This document shows, piece by piece, positions 7,931-11,306 of a DNA stretch of 11,306 nt. A model generated the notes under the pieces. The model was not told the origin of the DNA. It searched no databases and saw only the letters and a list, made by a program, of their open reading frames with translations. Within the stretch, counting starts at the first letter, position 1, and each line of letters opens with the position of its first letter. The translations under genes were made by a program, and so were the position numbers. This DNA is from CAYUXF01 sp964448755. Lineage in GTDB: Bacteria; Margulisbacteria; Termititenacia; Termititenacales; CAYUXF01. The DNA lies in assembly GCA_964448755.1 (NCBI GenBank), contig CAYUXF010000050.1, forward strand, positions 1-11,306, read 5' to 3'.

Positions 7931-7990
7931 TTTAATAATAGTTCGACCTTTTTACTCATGGAGTTCTTTGAAATTGAGCGAATGAAAACA

Positions 7991-8019
7991 AGTATAAAGT
8001 TAAATTATCAAATAATAAA
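7991..8019 (-). promoter_or_regulatory. Possible promoter of the RRM gene
   Basis: On the minus strand a TATACT -10 (7996-7991) has a poor TTTATT -35 (8019-8014) at 17 bases. A start near 7985 would give a leader of about 78 nt. The region is so A+T-rich that chance matches are likely. Confidence 0.3.
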
Positions 8020-8020
8020 T

Positions 8021-8050
8021 TTCAAATACTAATACCAACGAGACTATTAT
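8021..8050 (+). promoter_or_regulatory. Possible promoter of the transglutaminase-like/TPR gene
   Basis: TTCAAA (8021-8026) and TATTAT (8045-8050) are 18 bases apart. A perfect TATAAT at 8055-8060 also occurs but has no -35 match 16-18 bases upstream. This candidate is divergent from the RRM gene promoter and lies within about 30 bases of it. Confidence 0.3.
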
Positions 8051-8106
8051 TTAATATAATAACATAAGCATATTTTAAAAGACAAGAGGGTTTTAGCGAA
8101 AAAAAT

Positions 8107-8961
8107 ATGGCTTACTTACGATATCTGAGTATGCTGAATATTCTAGATAATAAAAAAATAGCTGAGAATAAAGAAGTTTTTGTTGAGATGGATGATCCTT
8201 TTCTCTTATCTGACAATGAAAAAAATAAACTGGCAGCTTTTTTAATGCAGATCTTTAATGGCCACGAGTTGAGTTTTTTAAATGAAAAAGAGATCGTATT
8301 GAGAATATTTTCTGCCGTGATACCTGCAGAAGCTAAGATAGAGTTAGATGAGGGCGAGTTTTTTCCGGCACACGTTAATACCTTAAATATAGAGCTCTCT
8401 AAGAACTATACGAGTGATTTTAGAAAATTACAGGGTTTAGATAAAGGGGTTTTAAGACCGGCAGTATATGTTAATTATTCAGAAGAGAAAAAGGATGCCA
8501 ATTGTTTGGAGTATTCTCTCTTGCTCTATCACCTTTTAAAACTTGCCAATATAGATAATGTAGGTTTTTTTATTGATCAGGAAAGCTCACATGTTAATTT
8601 ACAGGTGGGGGCTGCCGGAGATTTTTATGTTTTAGATTGTGCTGCAGACGGGTATTCTTTTATTAAAAATCCTTTTAAGAGAACAGAAAAACCAGAAAAT
8701 TTTTTTGTTTACTGGAACACCTGGCATGGCAAAGTTCTCTATTTTAGACGTGATAGAAATTATTTGCCGCAGGCGATAGATTTTTTAAAAAAAGCAAATA
8801 AAGTTGATAAAAATTGCTGGTACACAATTGAAACTTTGAGTAATTGTTATTTTATGGTGGGCGATAAAGAAAAGGCAATCTCCTTATTAAAAGAAGGTGT
8901 GGCCGCAAACCCTACTAATGAGAGATTACAAAAAATTTTACGGCGTTACAGCAGTAATTAA
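8107..8961 (+). CDS. Predicted transglutaminase-like fold protein with C-terminal TPR repeats
   Basis: I do not recognise a named family for this 284-aa protein. A central segment looks like a transglutaminase-like cysteine-protease core. Cys133 starts a helix in ANCLEYSLLLYHLLKLA, His162 is in SSHVNLQV and Asp177 is in FYVLDCA, matching the Cys-His-Asp order and spacing of that fold. About residues 219-277 look like tetratricopeptide repeats (YLPQAIDFLKKANKV, then CYFMVGDKEKAISLLKEG and ANPTNERL), a protein-binding module. The N-terminal 100 residues are unassigned. No signal peptide or membrane helix is visible, so it is probably cytoplasmic. The ATG has only a distant GAGGG (8086-8090), 16 nt away, so translation may be weak; ATG 8131 is an alternative. 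It lies 86 nt upstream of the hybrid kinase gene on the same strand. The fold call is from motif reading only. Confidence 0.75.
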   Translation: MAYLRYLSMLNILDNKKIAENKEVFVEMDDPFLLSDNEKNKLAAFLMQIFNGHELSFLNEKEIVLRIFSAVIPAEAKIELDEGEFFPAHVNTLNIELSKNYTSDFRKLQGLDKGVLRPAVYVNYSEEKKDANCLEYSLLLYHLLKLANIDNVGFFIDQESSHVNLQVGAAGDFYVLDCAADGYSFIKNPFKRTEKPENFFVYWNTWHGKVLYFRRDRNYLPQAIDFLKKANKVDKNCWYTIETLSNCYFMVGDKEKAISLLKEGVAANPTNERLQKILRRYSSN

Positions 8962-9047
8962 AAATTGAAACACCGGTAAAGATACTCCGATAAATAGCGG
9001 TATTGAACTACTGGAAAATTAATTTGATGTAAAATAAAATAAATAGA

Positions 9048-10664
9048 GTGAAAATGTTTTTAAATAAATTAGTCTCCAAACCTGAAATAAACTGCCAATC
9101 TTCAGATAAAGTTAATGCACTTTTTAGATCTTTTGTGGAAAATTCGCCCGAAGGGGTAGTTTTTATTAATGATGGAGATGAAATAGTTTATGCCAATAAG
9201 GCGGCTAATGGTTTGGTAGCAGATGAGCTTGAAGAAGAATTCTTAATTGGAAAAAAAATAGCGGCGGTTTTTATTGATGAGCGAAATGATATTGTTAATT
9301 TTTTTAACAATAATTCTACGGACCAGCATATTGATCTGGAACTGCTTTTTAATAAAAAGAACGGCAGGCCGCGTTATGCTTATGTGACCTGTACTAAATT
9401 TAAAGACAGGGACGGCAGTAATATTAAAATAATTCAATTTAAAGATATTACAGACCCGATACAGAACTATGTTTATAAATTTTTACATCAGGAAATAATA
9501 GATGATAGAACGGAAAAAATAAAAGAGGATATTCTTGCCAATGCCAGCCACCAGCTGCGCAATCCGCTTAACGCTTTAATAACCAATTTAATGGCGCTGC
9601 AAAACCAGCTCAAGAGCATAGCGCTAGATGATAATATTAAAAATATTTTAAATAATACTGTACTGGCCTCTAAACAGCTGGGTAAATATACCGATGAAAT
9701 ATTAGGGATGAGTAAAATTGAAAGAAATGAAATAGAGGCCATAGAGGATGTTTTTTTATTAAAAGATATTTACTCTGAACTGGCGGCAGTCCATAGCCTG
9801 GCGGCGGCAGAGAAAAAAATTGAACTGGTTATTGAAGAGGCGTCCGCAGAACTGGCTGGTCCTTTATTTGGCTATAAGATCTTATTTAAGCAGGTTTTAG
9901 ATAATTTAATTTCTAATAGCCTTAAATATACAGAGCAGGGCAAGGTAACTTTAAAAACTGCTTTAATTGAAAAAAATGATGAGGAAATTTCTTTAAATAT
10001 TATTGTTCAAGATACCGGGATAGGTATTCCCGGCCAGGAATTGAGAAATATTTTTAAGCCGTTTAAGCAGATCAAAGAGCGGCAGAATGGCGCGCGCAAG
10101 GGGACCGGCTTGGGGTTAGCTTATGTGGATGCCTATGTTAAGAAAATGAAAGGTGAAATAATTGTTAATAGTTCGCTGGAAGAGGGCAGTGAATTCACTC
10201 TTTTTCTTAAATTTAAAGCTGTTAAAGCAGAGCAGGAAGCTGTCATGCTGTTGAGTGGTAGTCCTTCTTTCCAATGGCCTGCTAGAGAGTTAAAAATTCT
10301 TTTTGTTGATGATGAGGCTGTTAATAGAATGGGAATTATTTTTGAATTGAATAGATATTTTTCTGAGCACGCCGGCTGTCAGATTATTGAAGCCAATGAC
10401 GGCCAGGAGGCACTGGATATTTTTAAGCGTGAAGAATTTGATCTGGTGATAATTGACGGCGAGATGCCGGTAATGAATGGCTTTACGGCGATCCGGAAAA
10501 TGCGGGAAATTAATTTAGCTGTGCCGATTTTGGCACTTTCCGGCTATGGCGACCAAAAAGAGCGGTTTCTTGAACATGGGGCCGATGATCTGTTAGTAAA
10601 GCCAATTTATGATATAGAAAATCTTATAGATAAATTAGCAGCGATATTTTTTAAAGAAGAATAG
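9048..10664 (+). CDS. Soluble hybrid sensor histidine kinase (PAS-HisKA-HATPase-REC)
   Basis: A 538-aa sensor kinase that would autophosphorylate and pass phosphate to its own receiver. A PAS domain covers about 23-137 (SPEGVVFINDGDEIVYAN and the closing IKIIQFKDIT). HisKA has phospho-acceptor His168 in ASHQLRNPLNAL, with Gln rather than the common Glu/Asp after His. The ATPase domain has an N box DNLISNSLKY (Asn286, Asn290), G1 QDTGIGIP (321-328), FKPFKQI and G2 GTGLGLAY (352-359). The REC domain (about 415-530) has Asp421/Asp422, acceptor Asp470 in VIIDGEMPVM, Ser498 and Lys518. No transmembrane segment or signal peptide is visible, so it senses a cytoplasmic signal. There is no HPt or output domain, so a partner elsewhere is expected. 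The start is GTG 9048 or ATG 9054; neither has a strong SD, and AGAG (9045-9048) would suit ATG 9054 better. Confidence 0.93.
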   Translation: MKMFLNKLVSKPEINCQSSDKVNALFRSFVENSPEGVVFINDGDEIVYANKAANGLVADELEEEFLIGKKIAAVFIDERNDIVNFFNNNSTDQHIDLELLFNKKNGRPRYAYVTCTKFKDRDGSNIKIIQFKDITDPIQNYVYKFLHQEIIDDRTEKIKEDILANASHQLRNPLNALITNLMALQNQLKSIALDDNIKNILNNTVLASKQLGKYTDEILGMSKIERNEIEAIEDVFLLKDIYSELAAVHSLAAAEKKIELVIEEASAELAGPLFGYKILFKQVLDNLISNSLKYTEQGKVTLKTALIEKNDEEISLNIIVQDTGIGIPGQELRNIFKPFKQIKERQNGARKGTGLGLAYVDAYVKKMKGEIIVNSSLEEGSEFTLFLKFKAVKAEQEAVMLLSGSPSFQWPARELKILFVDDEAVNRMGIIFELNRYFSEHAGCQIIEANDGQEALDIFKREEFDLVIIDGEMPVMNGFTAIRKMREINLAVPILALSGYGDQKERFLEHGADDLLVKPIYDIENLIDKLAAIFFKEE

Positions 10665-10761
10665 TTTTATTCTGGTCGTTTCTCGACGTAGCGGCTTTCC
10701 TAAAAAGGTATATGTCGCCGATGACCCCACCTGTATAACCTATGTGTCGATTGCACGCCAT
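10651..10761 (-). other. Possible 36-codon small ORF in a repeat block
   Basis: On the minus strand an ATG (10761-10759) follows GAGGGGG (10773-10767) by 5 nt and opens 36 codons to a TAA at 10653-10651. It overlaps the end of the kinase gene by 14 nt. The peptide includes GYTGGVIGDIYLFRKAATSR. I cannot assign it to a family. It lies in the G+C-rich block that also contains hairpins, so it may be only a translated dispersed repeat. Confidence 0.2.
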
Positions 10762-10773
10762 GCCAACCCCCTC

Positions 10774-10829
10774 GGTTCGCCGCAGGCGAACCACTCCCCC
10801 TTGTTTTGCCCTTCCGGGCGAAGGGGGAG
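10774..10829. repeat. Tandem G+C-rich hairpins of a probable dispersed intergenic repeat
   Basis: The first palindrome is GGTTCGCC (10774-10781) with GGCGAACC (10785-10792), 8 bp around GCA. The second is CTCCCCCTT (10794-10802) with AAGGGGGAG (10821-10829), 9 bp, enclosing GCCC (10808-10811) and GGGC (10816-10819). No T-tract follows on either strand, so neither is a standard terminator. The surrounding 10670-10870 is far richer in G+C than its neighbours and carries open frames on both strands. These properties are typical of short palindromic intergenic repeats. Having only one copy here, I infer rather than show the repeated nature. Confidence 0.55.
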
Positions 10830-10914
10830 AAAAAGTCTAAGTATTATCTCTCCCTCAGGCGCGTTAAAGCTATCCCCATCCACCATTCGCAAAGCGCTTA
10901 GGCTTTCTGAAAAA

Positions 10915-11205
10915 ATGAAGGTCGATGGTGCTTATGATTATTTAATTGGCTTTGATGCCCAGATAAATAATGAAATTAAAGACAAAGAACAATCAAAACA
11001 AGAAATAATGTTTGATCTTTATAAGTTGATACAAAATTTCAAAGAAGTTATGGGCACTAAGTATGATCTAGTTTTGTTTTTAGAAACAATTGATAAACAT
11101 AATGATGAAATATCTGAGATCACCAAGAAATTTATACAAGAAAAAATATATAGGGATGTTAATCGATCAGTAGAGTATTTTATGGATTTGAGAAAGTGGC
11201 TTTGA
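10915..11205 (+). CDS. Hypothetical protein, possibly a chimera with upstream repeat sequence
   Basis: Not recognised. From ATG 10915 it encodes 96 aa, mostly charged amphipathic helix (MKVDGAYDYLIGFDAQ near the start, YFMDLRKWL at the end) with no signal peptide or membrane segment. The same frame stays open back to a GTG at 10744 (153 aa). The added residues are proline-, arginine- and serine-rich and are read straight through the G+C-rich hairpin block, so I treat them as repeat-derived. Base use changes sharply at about 10870 from G+C-rich to the A+T-rich style of the neighbours. No convincing SD precedes ATG 10915. It could be a small real gene, a gene whose 5' end was replaced by the repeat, or a remnant. 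The longer GTG form is the main alternative. Confidence 0.4.
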   Translation: MKVDGAYDYLIGFDAQINNEIKDKEQSKQEIMFDLYKLIQNFKEVMGTKYDLVLFLETIDKHNDEISEITKKFIQEKIYRDVNRSVEYFMDLRKWL

Positions 11206-11306
11206 AAAATATTATTTGTTGTTGATCTGAGAATATTTGTGATGTAGTTTTAAGAGAGTGCTTTGGGGCATAGGTCTTCCTTTTAAGCGCTGTTAATAAT
11301 TGACTT

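Noticed and set aside
8962..9047. A possible terminator or strong promoter between the TPR gene and the kinase gene.
   Set aside because: The only inverted matches (CCG/CGG near 8988-9000) are 3 bp long without a T-tract. TTGAAC (9003-9008) and TAAAAT (9030-9035) are 21 bases apart, too far for a normal promoter.
10774..10829. The tandem hairpins as a terminator for the hybrid kinase gene.
   Set aside because: They are more than 100 nt past the stop codon and the second stem is followed by a purine-rich run rather than T residues; a repeat is the better reading.
10774..10829. The hairpins as a CRISPR repeat or a known riboswitch.
   Set aside because: There is no second repeat copy with a spacer, and I could not match the conserved core of any riboswitch class I know.
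11212..11271. A 19-codon minus-strand frame with an AAGGA-like SD near the right end.
   Set aside because: It is very short and has no recognisable similarity. The last 100 bases otherwise show no supported feature.

Overview
The window is bacterial and fairly A+T-rich. It has sigma-70-type promoters, Shine-Dalgarno (SD) sites and several TTG starts. Pyruvate phosphate dikinase next to the primase and housekeeping sigma factor genes, plus an RRM-type RNA-binding protein, fits an uncultured, probably anaerobic bacterium. The phylum cannot be fixed from this sequence; Margulisbacteria/Elusimicrobia-like or clostridia-like lineages are only guesses.

Layout, left to right. (1) 59-1447: a lone, very A+T-rich gene for a COG1373/DUF4143-type AAA+ ATPase. 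It has its own near-consensus promoter, and a perfect 11-bp inverted repeat overlaps the -10 box. (2) 1500-4297: ppdK with a strong promoter, a good SD and a strong intrinsic terminator. (3) 4320-7607: dnaG (primase) and rpoD (primary sigma factor), closed by a strong terminator. No promoter fits between the ppdK terminator and dnaG, so this pair probably depends on read-through or on a promoter inside ppdK. That recalls the E. coli rpsU-dnaG-rpoD operon. (4) 7611-7907, minus strand: a small RRM protein convergent with rpoD. Its SD lies in the loop of an A+T hairpin. (5) 8107-10664: a predicted transglutaminase-fold/TPR protein, then a soluble PAS-HisKA-HATPase-REC hybrid histidine kinase on the same strand. 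(6) 10665-10914: a G+C-rich block with tandem hairpins, probably a dispersed intergenic repeat. Its reading frame runs into a short unidentified gene ending at 11205. The last 100 bases hold nothing I can support.

How the parts relate: ppdK serves PPi-linked glycolysis/gluconeogenesis. dnaG and rpoD couple replication priming to transcription initiation. The RRM protein is a likely post-transcriptional regulator. The transglutaminase-like protein and hybrid kinase may form a signalling pair, but only adjacency supports this. The least ordinary parts are the DUF4143 promoter palindrome, the ppdK-dnaG terminator junction, the lysine-rich head of RpoD, the SD-in-loop leader of the RRM gene, the transglutaminase-TPR protein and the G+C-rich repeat. 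I found no CRISPR array, tRNA, rRNA or intact transposase, and no clear-cut new multi-gene system.
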